From Stutzerimonas stutzeri (GTDB lineage: Bacteria > Pseudomonadota > Gammaproteobacteria > Pseudomonadales > Pseudomonadaceae), in assembly GCF_002890915.1 (NCBI RefSeq), contig NZ_POUT01000001.1:620001-684000 (forward strand): a DNA stretch of 64,000 nt, given 5' to 3'. The translations under genes were made by a program, and so were the position numbers. The first letter of the stretch is position 1. Each line of letters starts with the position of its first letter. Below the pieces are notes generated by a model. It worked only from the letters and a program-made list of their open reading frames with translations, was not told where the DNA came from and made no database searches. This document shows positions 10,346 through 19,156 of the stretch, one piece after another.

Positions 10346-10582
10346 CGCAGGGTGGATAACGCGAAGCTTATCCACCGCTGGGCCCCGTACGGCGGCGTGG
10401 GCAGGAGCCGCATCATGCTTTGTGTAGGAAACCAGGGGGACGCCGAGTCCTTGCCGGCGATCGGCCTGGACGCCGCCGTTATGGTTCGCCCGCAAGCGGG
10501 CGCCTACAACGGTGCAAGCAGGGGAATCCGCGTTCATGCGCACCGGACGCGTGGAAAATGCTTCGCAGTTTTCCACCCTACG
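10346..10582. repeat. Repeat cluster: two family A units around a degenerate family C element
   Basis: A family A unit lies at 10346-10377 (GGGTGGATAACGCGAAGCTT then ATCCACC) and another at 10549-10582 (GTGGAAAATGCTTCGCAGTT then TTCCACCC). Between them, about 10423-10509, is a REP-like element with ends TGTAGGA and GCGGGCGCCTACA whose left arm is interrupted. The gap 10260-10591 otherwise contains only the presumed dodecin promoter. Confidence 0.8.
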
Positions 10583-10591
10583 GCATGCGCT

Positions 10592-12385
10592 TCACCGGCG
10601 CGGCCCGGACGGGCGGCCGAAGCCTTCGGCCTGCATGCGCCACAGCGCGTCGAACTCGCCGCCGCGCCGGCGCAGTTCGTGCGGTGCGCCGTCCTCGACG
10701 ATGCGCCCGTCACGCAGCACGACGATGCGATCGAAATGGGTCAGGGTCGACAGCCGGTGCGCCACGGCCAGCACGGTGCGGCCCTGGATCAGCTGGTTCA
10801 GGGCATCCTGGATCTCCGCCTCGGACTGGGTATCCAGCGCCGAGGTGGCCTCGTCGAGGACCAGGATCGGCGCGTCCTTGAGGAACGCGCGGGCAATGCC
10901 CAGGCGCTGGCGCTGACCGCCGGAGAGCATCACCCCGCGCTCGCCGACCAGGGTCCGGTAGCCGTCGGGCAGGGCGCGGATGAAGCCGTCGCAGAAGGCG
11001 TGCCGCGCCGCCGCGAACACTTCCTCGTCGCGGGCCTCGGGGCGGCCGTAGCGGATGTTCTCGAGGATGCTGCGGTTGAACAGCGCGGTTTCCTGCGGCA
11101 CCACGGCGATCTTCTCGCGCAGGCTGTCCTGGCTGACCTGGCGGATGTCCTGGCCGTCGATGAGGATGCGCCCGCCCTGCACGTCGTCCAGGCGCTGGAT
11201 CAGCGCGATCAGCGTCGACTTGCCGGCCCCCGAGGCGCCGACGATGCCGACCTTCTGCCCGGCGGGAATGTGCAGGCTGAAATCGTCGAACACCGGCGCG
11301 CGTCCCGGATAGCCGAAGCGGATGCGTTCGAAGTCGATGTCGCCCTCGTCCAGGGTCAGTACCGGCTCGGGGTCTTCCAGGCCGTGGGGCTGGTTGATGA
11401 TGCGCAGGGTGTCGGCGATGGCGCCGACCTGCTGGGTGGTGTCGACCAGCGCCAGGGCCAGGTCGCGCGAGCCGTGCAGGATGCGGAAGGTGAGCGCGCT
11501 GACCAGCACCACGTCGCCGGCGCTGACCGCGCCGCCGAGCCAGCTGCGCACCGCCCAGACCAGCATGCCGCCGGCCATCAGCGACAGGCAGATGTCGTGC
11601 AGCACCCGCGCCTTTTCCAGGTACATCCAGCTGCGCCGCTGGGCGTGGGCCTCGTAGCCGATCTCCTGGGCCAGGCGTTCGGCCTCGCGGTCGCGGGCGG
11701 AGAAAGCCTTGATGGTCCAGACGTTGGACACCGCGTCCACCAGCTCGCCGCCGACCCGCGCGGCCTGGGCGGCGAAGCGCTGATGCCTGCCGCGCCCGCG
11801 GATGCCGAAGCCGGTGATCAGCAGCGCCACCAGCAGGACGAAGCCGATCAGCGCCACGGCCATGCGCCAGTCGACGGTGAACAGCACCACCACCGCGCCG
11901 AGGAAGTCGACGACCGGCGGCACGATCTTCCAGGCCAGCCCGCCGTAGAGGGTGCCCGCGGCCTGGCCCACGGCGGAGATGCGGTTGCCCAGCGCGCCGG
12001 CGAAGTGCTCGTTGAAGTAGCGCATCGGATGGCCGGTGAGGTAGCGGAACAGGTCGACGCGGATGTCCACGCAGCTGGCCACCACGGTGCGGCAGCCGAG
12101 CCAGCCGCCGAGGCGCCAGAAGACGTTCTCCACCACGATCAGGCCGAGGAACAGCCACAGCGGGAACCAGACGTCGGCGCCGCCACGCTCGCCGCCCTCG
12201 GCCATGGCGTCGACCAAGAGCTTCATGCCGTACTGCACCGCCACGGCGCAGATCGCCGCGCTCACCACCAGCGCCAGCAGGCCGCCGAAATGCCAGGGCC
12301 GGGCACGCACGTAATGCCAGAGGAACGCCAGTGGCCGGCTCGGCAGCACCCCGGCGGCGGTGTGCGTCATGGCCGGGGCGTTCAT
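10592..12385 (-). CDS. ABC transporter, fused permease/ATPase (MsbA-type exporter)
   Basis: A 597-residue half-transporter with an N-terminal six-helix exporter domain (about residues 20-330) and a C-terminal ATPase. The ATPase shows Walker A GASGAGKST, signature LSGGQRQRLGIARA, Walker B ILVLDEATSALD and the switch histidine in VAHRLSTLTH. Such proteins flip or export lipids, glycolipids or peptides. It overlaps the upstream glycoside hydrolase gene by four bases (ATGA), tying it to the glycosyltransferase-glf-hydrolase series, so its cargo may be a galactofuranose-containing glycolipid (inference). A second ATG five codons downstream is possible. The open frame upstream of the chosen start is only the shadow of the hydrolase gene. 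Confidence 0.9.
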   Translation of the reverse strand: MNAPAMTHTAAGVLPSRPLAFLWHYVRARPWHFGGLLALVVSAAICAVAVQYGMKLLVDAMAEGGERGGADVWFPLWLFLGLIVVENVFWRLGGWLGCRTVVASCVDIRVDLFRYLTGHPMRYFNEHFAGALGNRISAVGQAAGTLYGGLAWKIVPPVVDFLGAVVVLFTVDWRMAVALIGFVLLVALLITGFGIRGRGRHQRFAAQAARVGGELVDAVSNVWTIKAFSARDREAERLAQEIGYEAHAQRRSWMYLEKARVLHDICLSLMAGGMLVWAVRSWLGGAVSAGDVVLVSALTFRILHGSRDLALALVDTTQQVGAIADTLRIINQPHGLEDPEPVLTLDEGDIDFERIRFGYPGRAPVFDDFSLHIPAGQKVGIVGASGAGKSTLIALIQRLDDVQGGRILIDGQDIRQVSQDSLREKIAVVPQETALFNRSILENIRYGRPEARDEEVFAAARHAFCDGFIRALPDGYRTLVGERGVMLSGGQRQRLGIARAFLKDAPILVLDEATSALDTQSEAEIQDALNQLIQGRTVLAVAHRLSTLTHFDRIVVLRDGRIVEDGAPHELRRRGGEFDALWRMQAEGFGRPSGPRR

Positions 12386-13527
12386 GCCGGCGCCAGGTGC
12401 CGCCCGGGCTCGAACGCGGCGAAGCGCGTCTGCTGCAGCTTCAGCTCGTCGGCCAGGCCGGCGTGCAGCTCGCGCACGCCGTTGGCGTCGGCGAAGCCGA
12501 ACAGCCCGGTCGGGCAGTGGCGCTCGTCGTCCCAGCCGGGGTAGTCGAGCACCGGGTAGAGGCAGATGCCCTCGATCGGCACGCCGCGCTGCAGGGCGAT
12601 GCCCACCTGTTCGCTGACGTAGCGCAGCCATTCGCCGCGCAGGTCGCCCTCGGCGCCGGTCTCGGCGATCAGCAGCGGCCGCCCGTAGCGCTGGTGGATC
12701 TCGCCGAGGATGCCCTGCAGCGGTCGGTAGTCGGGGTGCCCGCGCTCGATGGTCGGCCCGCCGAGGTACCACTGGTTGTCGGCGTAGTAGTTGATGCCGA
12801 CGATGTCGAGGTATTCCGGCTTGCCGCCGAGGCCCGGCCAGGCCTTGCCGCAGAGCAGGTCCCAGGCCTCGAACTGGGCCTGGCGGGCGTTTTCCGCCTC
12901 GCGCTGCGGCCCGGGCCGGTCGTTGCGGGCGCCGATGTGGATGGCCGGGTCGATCTGCACGAAGCGCGCCCGCGGATCGACTTCGCGGATCGCCTCGATG
13001 GCGGCGATGCTGGCGCGCACCAGCTGATGCTTGAGCTCGGCGCCGCGGCCCCGGCCCAGCGGGTTGAAGATGCCGTGGTCGCCGCCGGCCCAGGCCCAGA
13101 AGGACATCTCATTGATCGGCGAATAGAACGCCGGCGCGTCGCTTTCCTCGCGCAGCAGCCGCGCCGCGGCGGCGGCGAAGCGGGCGAAGCGCTCGACGAA
13201 GCGCGGTCGCCAGATGTCCAGGTCGTCCGGCCAGCCGTAGTGGCACAGGTCCCAGATCACCTGGGTGCCGGCGGCGTTCGCCGCCCTGAGCTGCGGCAGG
13301 AAGCTGGACCAGTCGTATTCGCCGGGCAGGCGCTCGATCAGGTGCCAGCGCAGGCCGTCGCGCACCGTGCGGATGCCGTGGCGGCGCAGCGCGGCGTAGT
13401 CCTCGGCGGCCCAGCGGTCATGGCCGGTGGCGGCCAGCAGGTCGAGCCGGCGGCCATCGCCGCGCCGATGGGTCGAGCATTCGAAGCCGCCGAGGAAGAA
13501 ACTGTCGAACAGGCTGGGATGGTGCAT
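12382..13527 (-). CDS. Glycoside hydrolase, clan GH-A type (beta-glucosidase-like)
   Basis: A 381-residue TIM-barrel glycosidase. The likely acid/base glutamate is E140 in SPINEMSF and the nucleophile E289 in LLIAETGAEGD, the NE..ETG arrangement of retaining clan A enzymes such as GH1. There is no signal peptide, so it acts in the cytoplasm. It is shorter than typical GH1 enzymes, so the exact family is open. Its position between glf and an ABC exporter suggests it trims or quality-controls a glycan intermediate rather than degrading food polysaccharides; this is inference. It overlaps the exporter gene by four bases. Confidence 0.8.
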   Translation of the reverse strand: MHHPSLFDSFFLGGFECSTHRRGDGRRLDLLAATGHDRWAAEDYAALRRHGIRTVRDGLRWHLIERLPGEYDWSSFLPQLRAANAAGTQVIWDLCHYGWPDDLDIWRPRFVERFARFAAAAARLLREESDAPAFYSPINEMSFWAWAGGDHGIFNPLGRGRGAELKHQLVRASIAAIEAIREVDPRARFVQIDPAIHIGARNDRPGPQREAENARQAQFEAWDLLCGKAWPGLGGKPEYLDIVGINYYADNQWYLGGPTIERGHPDYRPLQGILGEIHQRYGRPLLIAETGAEGDLRGEWLRYVSEQVGIALQRGVPIEGICLYPVLDYPGWDDERHCPTGLFGFADANGVRELHAGLADELKLQQTRFAAFEPGRHLAPA

Positions 13528-13564
13528 CGTTTACCTCTGTGTCGTGTCGGGGACCGGTGGGGGG

Positions 13565-13641
13565 TGTTGGGCTTCGTCACTGCGTTCCTCAACCCAACCT
13601 GCATGTCACGTAGGTTGGGTTGAGCGAAGCGAAGCCCAACG
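13565..13641. repeat. Facing pair of family B repeats (GTTGGGCTTCG / GTAGGTTGGGTTGAG)
   Basis: The unit GTAGGTTGGGTTGAGCGAAG continuing CGAAGCCCAAC lies at 13610-13641, with an inverted copy at 13565-13600. Each can fold as a hairpin. Other copies are near 45412, 45471 and 63898. The pair separates glf from the downstream hydrolase gene. Confidence 0.85.
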
Positions 13642-13691
13642 AGCGGACTCCACCCCACCACCTCACCCCCCTCTGCATCATTCATCGCATC

Positions 13692-14897
13692 TCAACCCGC
13701 CACCGGCGCCAGGGCGCGCTCGGCTTCCTCGATGCGCTTGTAGGCGGCCAGCGCCTGCCCCACCACCTGGTCCATGTTGTAGTACTTGTAGGTGCCCAGG
13801 CGGCCGATGAAGGTGACGTTCGGCGTCGCCTCGGCGAGCTGCTGGTAGCGCCTGTAGAGCTCGGCGTTCTCCGGCCGCGGGATCGGGTAGTAGGGATCGC
13901 CCTCGGCCGAGGGGTATTCGTAGGTGACGCTGGTCTTCGGATGAATCTGGCCGGTGAGGTGCTTGTACTCGCTGATGCGCGTGTAGGGCACGTCCTCGCT
14001 GGGGTAGTTGACCGTCCCCACCGCCTGGAACTGCTCCTGGTCGAGCTGCTTGTGCTCGAACTTCAGCGAACGGTACGGCAGCCTGCCGAAGCGGTAGTCG
14101 AAGTACTCGTCGATCGGCCCGCAGAAGATCAGCTGGTCGTACCGCACCTCGTCACGGATCGCGCGGTAGTCGGTGTCGAGCATGATCTCGATGTTGGGGT
14201 GCGCCAGCATCTTCTCGAACATCTTCGTGTAGCCGTGCCTGGGCATCTGCTGGAAGCTGTCGGTGAAGTAGCGGTCGTCGGTGTTGGTGCGCGTGGGGAT
14301 GCGCGCGGTGACCGACCTGTCCAGCTGCGACGGGTCGAGCCCCCACTGCTTGCGGGTGTAGCCGCGGAAGAACGTCTGGTACAGCTCGCGGCCGATGCCG
14401 TTAACCACCACGTCCTCGCTGGTGCGGATATCCGCCACCGGCTCGGCGCGGCTGGCGAGGAAATCCGCCGCCTCCTGCTCGGTGCTCATGTTCAGGCCGT
14501 AGAGCGTGTTCAGCGTGGTCATGTTGATCGGGATCGGCACCTGCTGGTCGCCGACCTGCGCCAGCACGCGGTGCTCGTAGGGCCGCCACTCGGTGAAGCG
14601 CGACAGGTAGTCGACGATGCGCTGCGAGTTGGTGTGGAAGATGTGCGGGCCGTAGCGGTGGATCAGCACGCCGGCCTCGTCGTAGTGGTCGTAGGCGTTG
14701 CCGCCGATGTGCGGACGGCGGTCGACCACCAGCACGCGCTTGTTCAGCCCCGCCGCCAGCCGCTCGGCCAGCACGCTGCCGGCGAAGCCGGCGCCGACGA
14801 TCAGGTAGTCGAAGCCGCGTCCCGCGCTGGCGGGTCGATCGCCGGCGGCGCCGCCGAGGTGTTCGGGGTTGCCGTCCTGCGGGCTCAGATCGCGCAT
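13692..14897 (-). CDS. glf: UDP-galactopyranose mutase
   Basis: A 401-residue FAD enzyme that interconverts UDP-galactopyranose and UDP-galactofuranose, the donor for galactofuranose in surface glycans. The dinucleotide-binding VGAGFAGS is at residues 34-41, followed by RRPHIGGNAYDHY and GPHIFHTNSQ, both diagnostic of Glf. Later motifs such as RIPTRTNTDDRYF and the NYPSEDVPYTR-type segment match the family. The ATG overlaps the end of the upstream glycosyltransferase gene by 13 bases. With galE nearby producing UDP-galactose, the pathway to UDP-Galf is complete locally. Confidence 0.95.
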   Translation of the reverse strand: MRDLSPQDGNPEHLGGAAGDRPASAGRGFDYLIVGAGFAGSVLAERLAAGLNKRVLVVDRRPHIGGNAYDHYDEAGVLIHRYGPHIFHTNSQRIVDYLSRFTEWRPYEHRVLAQVGDQQVPIPINMTTLNTLYGLNMSTEQEAADFLASRAEPVADIRTSEDVVVNGIGRELYQTFFRGYTRKQWGLDPSQLDRSVTARIPTRTNTDDRYFTDSFQQMPRHGYTKMFEKMLAHPNIEIMLDTDYRAIRDEVRYDQLIFCGPIDEYFDYRFGRLPYRSLKFEHKQLDQEQFQAVGTVNYPSEDVPYTRISEYKHLTGQIHPKTSVTYEYPSAEGDPYYPIPRPENAELYRRYQQLAEATPNVTFIGRLGTYKYYNMDQVVGQALAAYKRIEEAERALAPVAG

Positions 14898-16069
14898 TGC
14901 ATCTTCTCCTTCATCAGGCTCCAGGTGTGGTCCCAGGACATGTCGCCGAGGATTTCGTCGGCCGTGGCCAGCAGGCGGTCGCGGTCCCCGGCGTCGGCCA
15001 GCGCGGCTTCGGCCGCGGCGACGAAGGCCTCGGCGCCGTCGGCGATGCGCACGATGCCGGTGTCGCCATAGGTGCGCACCACGTCGGTGATCGGCGTGGA
15101 CACCACCGGGCAACCACCGGCGAGGTATTCGGGGGTCTTGGTCGGGCTGATGAAGCGGGTCGATTCGTTCAGCGCGAAGGGCATGATCGCCACGTCCCAG
15201 CCGGCCAGGTACTGCGGCAGCTCGTCGTAGGTCTTGCCGCCCAGGTAGTGGATGTTGTCGCGCCGCGGCAGCTCGCCCGGGTCGAGCTTGACCACCGGGC
15301 CGACCAGCACGATCTGCCAGTCCGGCCGCGCCGCGGCGACCCGCTCGATCAGCGCGAGGTCGAGGCGTTCGTCGATCACGCCGTAGAAGCCCAGGCGCGG
15401 ATGGGGGATTTCCGCCTGGTCGTCCGGGTCGTGCTGCGGCCGGCGTGCGGCGGCGAAGTGCTCGACGTCGACGCTGCTGGGGAACGGGTGGGCGTTGTCG
15501 TGGCGCTGGCGCTTGGCCTCGTAGAGGCTGTGGCCGCCGGTGAAGACCAGGTTGGCGCGGCACATCAGCTCCACCTCGCGCTCGATCAGCCGCGGCGGCG
15601 CGCCGCGGAAGGCCGACAGCTCGTCCATGCAGTCATAGACGATCAGGCTCGGCGCCAGGTGGCCGGAGAACGCCAGGCTCATCGGCGTGTAGTACCAGAG
15701 CAGCAATTCGTCGACGCCGAGCCGCTGCAGGTAGTCGTCGAGCAGCCGGCGCTGCGCGCGGTCCGCCTCCTCGCCCTCGCAGCCGGCCGGCAGGCGCGGG
15801 ATCAGCACCTGCACGCCGTTCTCCTCGGGGCGCACCTCCAGCCAGGGCTCGGCGTCCTCGGTGGGGATCGGTTCCTCGTGGAACAGCACGTTGTAGTCGC
15901 GGGCGAAGCGCGACATCAGGTGCTGCGGGCGCTGGTAGACGAAGCTCCAGCGCAGGTGCGACAGGCACAGCAGGGTCGGCACCTGCTCGTCGAAGACCAC
16001 CTCGGCCGGCGCCTGCCGCGCATCGCGGGATTTGCCGATGTCGTATTGGAAAGGGCCGGCCCAGCTCAT
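14885..16069 (-). CDS. Glycosyltransferase, GT-B fold (candidate galactofuranosyltransferase)
   Basis: A 394-residue glycosyltransferase. The N-terminal LRWSFVYQRPQHLMSRFA motif belongs to a group often found next to or fused with glf. The C-terminal half has a nucleotide-sugar site (FISPTKTPEYLAGGCPVVST) typical of GT4/GT1-like enzymes. There is no signal peptide or membrane helix, so it acts at the cytoplasmic side. The start at 16069 has GAGGTG eight bases upstream; a longer frame of 20 codons adds nothing recognisable. It is first in the minus-strand series glycosyltransferase-glf-hydrolase-exporter. Donor specificity for UDP-Galf is inferred from linkage. Confidence 0.85.
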   Translation of the reverse strand: MSWAGPFQYDIGKSRDARQAPAEVVFDEQVPTLLCLSHLRWSFVYQRPQHLMSRFARDYNVLFHEEPIPTEDAEPWLEVRPEENGVQVLIPRLPAGCEGEEADRAQRRLLDDYLQRLGVDELLLWYYTPMSLAFSGHLAPSLIVYDCMDELSAFRGAPPRLIEREVELMCRANLVFTGGHSLYEAKRQRHDNAHPFPSSVDVEHFAAARRPQHDPDDQAEIPHPRLGFYGVIDERLDLALIERVAAARPDWQIVLVGPVVKLDPGELPRRDNIHYLGGKTYDELPQYLAGWDVAIMPFALNESTRFISPTKTPEYLAGGCPVVSTPITDVVRTYGDTGIVRIADGAEAFVAAAEAALADAGDRDRLLATADEILGDMSWDHTWSLMKEKMQCAI

Positions 16070-16491
16070 CTGGCACCTCGTTTCGAGCGGCGGCGTCCCT
16101 GGCGGTTCCAGCCCGGACGCTCGGCACATTCAAAAGCCAGCGCAGCCCTGCGTAAGGCGTGTCGTCACGGCGCGCCGCGGGGGCATTCGGGGCCCGGCTC
16201 GCAACGCCGCCTGCCGGTAATGGACGGCAAGCGGCGTTGCAGGTTCCCGCCAATCATCCGATGGTGGGGCCACGGCCGCCCGGCTGGCGGATCGATGGAA
16301 CTTGGCCGGAGGTTGTTCCGTCCCTATCTGCAGGACGCCAGTAGACCCGGCATCGGAACCCGCGCGCAGCCCGCCGTCGCCGTTCTGTTCCGTTACGCCG
16401 ATCCCGATCACGGAGACTCATGCAGCGCCAGCCCGGCCAGCCGCAGTGTCCCGAACGTGTGCGAAAAAACTGCGAATTTCGGAGGTAGACG
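16070..16491. other. Divergent promoter region between glycosyltransferase and galE
   Basis: About 420 bases between divergent genes. It must hold promoters for both the galactofuranose series and galE, but no confident -35/-10 or operator was seen. The right end carries GGAGGTAGACG, the galE ribosome binding site. No protein-like open frame was recognised. Confidence 0.6.
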
Positions 16492-17535
16492 ATGATTCTG
16501 GTGACAGGTGGAGCTGGCTACATAGGCTCGCATGCGGTGCTCGAACTGCTGCAGGCCGGGCATGAGGTGCTGGTGCTGGACAACCTGTGCAACAGCTCGC
16601 AGCTGGCGCTGGACCGGGTCGAGCAACTGGCCGGGCGGCCGCTGCATTTCGTCAAGGGCGACGTGCGCAACCGCGCCCTGCTCAACGCATTGTTCGCCGC
16701 CTATCCGATCAGCGCGGTGATGCACTTCGCCGGGCTCAAGGCGGTCGGCGAGAGCGTGCGCGAACCGCTGCGCTACTACGAGACCAACGTCAGCGGCAGT
16801 ATCGCGCTGTGCCAGGCGATGGCCGAGGCGGGCATCTTCCGGCTGGTGTTCAGCTCCTCGGCCACCGTCTACGGCGAGTCGCCGCTGATGCCGATCACCG
16901 AGGAACGCCCCACCGGGGTGCCGACCAACCCCTACGGCCAGTCCAAGCTGATGGCCGAGAACGTGCTCAAGGGCCTGGCCAATTCCGACCCGCGCTGGTC
17001 GATCGGCCTGCTGCGCTACTTCAACCCGATCGGCGCCCATGAATCCGGGCTGATCGGCGAGGACCCCGACGGCGTGCCGAACAACCTGCTGCCCTACATG
17101 CTGCAGGTGGCGGTGGGCCGGCGAAAGCAGCTGAACGTCTACGGCGACGATTACCCGACCCCGGACGGCACCGGCGTGCGCGACTACATCCACGTGGTCG
17201 ATCTGGTGCGGGGTCATCTCAAGGCGCTGGAGCGGCTCGAACAGGTGCACGGCGTCTCGCTGTGGAACCTCGGCACCGGCCAGGGCCATTCGGTGCGCGA
17301 GATGATCGCCGCCTTCGAGGCGGTCACCGGCCGGCCGCTGCCGCACGTGATCAAGCCACGCCGCGCCGGCGACATCGCCCAGTGCTGGTCCGACCCGGGC
17401 AAGGCCTGGCGGGAACTCGGCTGGCGCGCCGAGAAAGACCTGACGACCATGCTCGCCGATGCCTGGCGCTGGCAGAGCCGCAATCCGCGCGGCTACGCCG
17501 AGGAACGCAAGGCGCCGGCGGCACTGGCCAGCTGA
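16492..17535 (+). CDS. galE: UDP-glucose 4-epimerase
   Basis: A 347-residue short-chain dehydrogenase-fold epimerase converting UDP-glucose to UDP-galactose with bound NAD. The NAD-binding GGAGYIGSH is at residues 6-14, the catalytic Ser/Tyr/Lys set is SSSATVYG (121-128), Y148 and K152 in NPYGQSK, and the substrate-binding RYFNPIGAH is present. GGAGG lies eight bases before the ATG. It faces away from the glf series and would feed it UDP-galactose. The usual galactose-utilisation genes (galK, galT) are absent here, which favours a biosynthetic role. Confidence 0.95.
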   Translation: MILVTGGAGYIGSHAVLELLQAGHEVLVLDNLCNSSQLALDRVEQLAGRPLHFVKGDVRNRALLNALFAAYPISAVMHFAGLKAVGESVREPLRYYETNVSGSIALCQAMAEAGIFRLVFSSSATVYGESPLMPITEERPTGVPTNPYGQSKLMAENVLKGLANSDPRWSIGLLRYFNPIGAHESGLIGEDPDGVPNNLLPYMLQVAVGRRKQLNVYGDDYPTPDGTGVRDYIHVVDLVRGHLKALERLEQVHGVSLWNLGTGQGHSVREMIAAFEAVTGRPLPHVIKPRRAGDIAQCWSDPGKAWRELGWRAEKDLTTMLADAWRWQSRNPRGYAEERKAPAALAS

Positions 17536-17560
17536 ACCGCCTCGGCGCAGCGGCAGCCGG

Positions 17561-19147
17561 CTAGAGGCCGCAGACGCTGCCGTCGCTGCGCGGATCGGCA
17601 GCGCCTTCGAGTACGCCAGTGGGGTGGCGCAGCAATGCTCCGGCATGGCCCATGGTGTCGCTGAAGGCCTCGTCCAGCACCTCGACCACGTGCCCGGCCG
17701 CGCGCAGTTGCTCGATCAGCTCCGGCGCGAAGCGATTTTCCAGCTTCAGGCTGGTGCTGACGTCGCCCCAGGTGCGGCCCAGCAGCCAGCGCGGCGCCGT
17801 GACCGCCGCCTGCAGATCGCTGCCCAGACGGTAGCGGCTGAACACCGCGGCCTGGGTCTGCGGCTGGCCTTCGCCGCCCATGGTGCCGTAGCTCAGCACC
17901 CTTCCATCGTCGAACAGCGCCAGCGCCGGATTGAGGGTGTGGAAGGGCTTGCGGCCCGGTTCCAGCGCCTGCAGCGCCTTGGGATCGAGGGAGAAGCTGA
18001 TGCCGCGGTTCTGCCAGGCCACGCCCGTGGAGGGCAGCACGACGCCGGAACCGAATTCCCAGTACACGCTCTGGATGAAGCTCACCGCGCGCCCTTGCTG
18101 GTCGATGCAACCCATCCAGATGGTGTCGCCCGGGGCAGCGGGGCGGGGCCATTCCAAGGCTTTGTCTCGATCGACCGCTGCCACCAGGGCATCCAGGCTC
18201 GCAGGCGAGAGGAATTCCTGAGGATCGGCCGGCAGCCTGCGCGGGTCGGTGACCACGCGATCGCGGATCATGAATGCCTGCTTGGTCGACTCCACCAGCC
18301 CATGCACATGGGCGAAGCCTTCGGCCTCGGCCACCTTGAGGCGTTCGAACACGCCAAGGATCAGCAGCGAGGCCAGTCCCTGGGTCGGCGGCGGCATGTT
18401 GTACAGCGTCGCGTCACCCAGGCGTACCTGCAGCGGGGTAACCAGCTGCGCCCGGTAGGCCTGAAGATCGGCTAGGCGCAACGGGCTGCCAAACCGCTCC
18501 AGTTCGGCGGCCATGCTGGCCGCCAGCTCGCCCCGGTAGAAGTCATCCAGGCCCCTTTCTGCCAACTGCTCCAGGGTGCTGGCGAGGGCAGCCTGCTTCA
18601 TCAGGCTGCCTTCGCTCGGCACCTGCCCGTCGTCGGTCAGGTAGACGTCGGCGAAGCCGGGCACATCCTTGAGTTCGTCGAACTTCACCCGCGTGAGGTG
18701 CGCCTGGCTGCGGCTGACCACGATGCCGCCGCGTGCTTGGCCGATGGCCTCGCCCAGCAGGTCGCGCAACGGCAACGGGTTCCCCCAGCCGGCGGCCACC
18801 TCCAGAGCCTTGGCCCAACCGCCGATGGTGCCGGCCACGGTCAGCGCCGCCTTGGGCCCACGGCTGGGAATCTGCTCGCAGCCGGCATAGAAGTCGCGGC
18901 TGGCCAGGGCCGCGCTGCTACCGCAGGCATCGATGGCCACAGGCGCCTTGCCCGGTTCATGGATCAGCCAGAAGCCGTCGCCGCCGAGGGCGTTCATGTG
19001 CGGATAGACCACGGCGATGCTGGCAGCCGCGGCGACCATGGCTTCGACGGCATTGCCACCGGCCTTGAGCACATCGCGGCCGGCCTGGGCGGCCAGGTGA
19101 TGGGGCGCGACGAAGATGCCGCGGGTGGCGTGGGTACTTTTCAGCAT
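17561..19147 (-). CDS. Ggt-family Ntn-hydrolase (gamma-glutamyltransferase-like; HpxW/oxamate amidohydrolase-like)
   Basis: A 528-residue proenzyme of the gamma-glutamyltransferase family, which self-cleaves before a threonine nucleophile. By alignment from memory the nucleophile is T342 in PGDTIWMGCIDQQG, followed by the family stretch SVYWEFGSGVVLPSTG. No signal peptide is present, since the N-terminus begins directly with ATRGIFVAPHHLAAQAG, so unlike E. coli Ggt it is cytosolic. Length, N-terminus and lack of export resemble HpxW, which hydrolyses oxamate to oxalate and ammonia, but true substrate is unknown. It is last in a TRAP-TauE series, with a good AAGGATCG ribosome binding site. Generic gamma-glutamyl hydrolase remains possible. 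Confidence 0.82.
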   Translation of the reverse strand: MLKSTHATRGIFVAPHHLAAQAGRDVLKAGGNAVEAMVAAAASIAVVYPHMNALGGDGFWLIHEPGKAPVAIDACGSSAALASRDFYAGCEQIPSRGPKAALTVAGTIGGWAKALEVAAGWGNPLPLRDLLGEAIGQARGGIVVSRSQAHLTRVKFDELKDVPGFADVYLTDDGQVPSEGSLMKQAALASTLEQLAERGLDDFYRGELAASMAAELERFGSPLRLADLQAYRAQLVTPLQVRLGDATLYNMPPPTQGLASLLILGVFERLKVAEAEGFAHVHGLVESTKQAFMIRDRVVTDPRRLPADPQEFLSPASLDALVAAVDRDKALEWPRPAAPGDTIWMGCIDQQGRAVSFIQSVYWEFGSGVVLPSTGVAWQNRGISFSLDPKALQALEPGRKPFHTLNPALALFDDGRVLSYGTMGGEGQPQTQAAVFSRYRLGSDLQAAVTAPRWLLGRTWGDVSTSLKLENRFAPELIEQLRAAGHVVEVLDEAFSDTMGHAGALLRHPTGVLEGAADPRSDGSVCGL

Positions 19148-19156
19148 GAGCGATCC

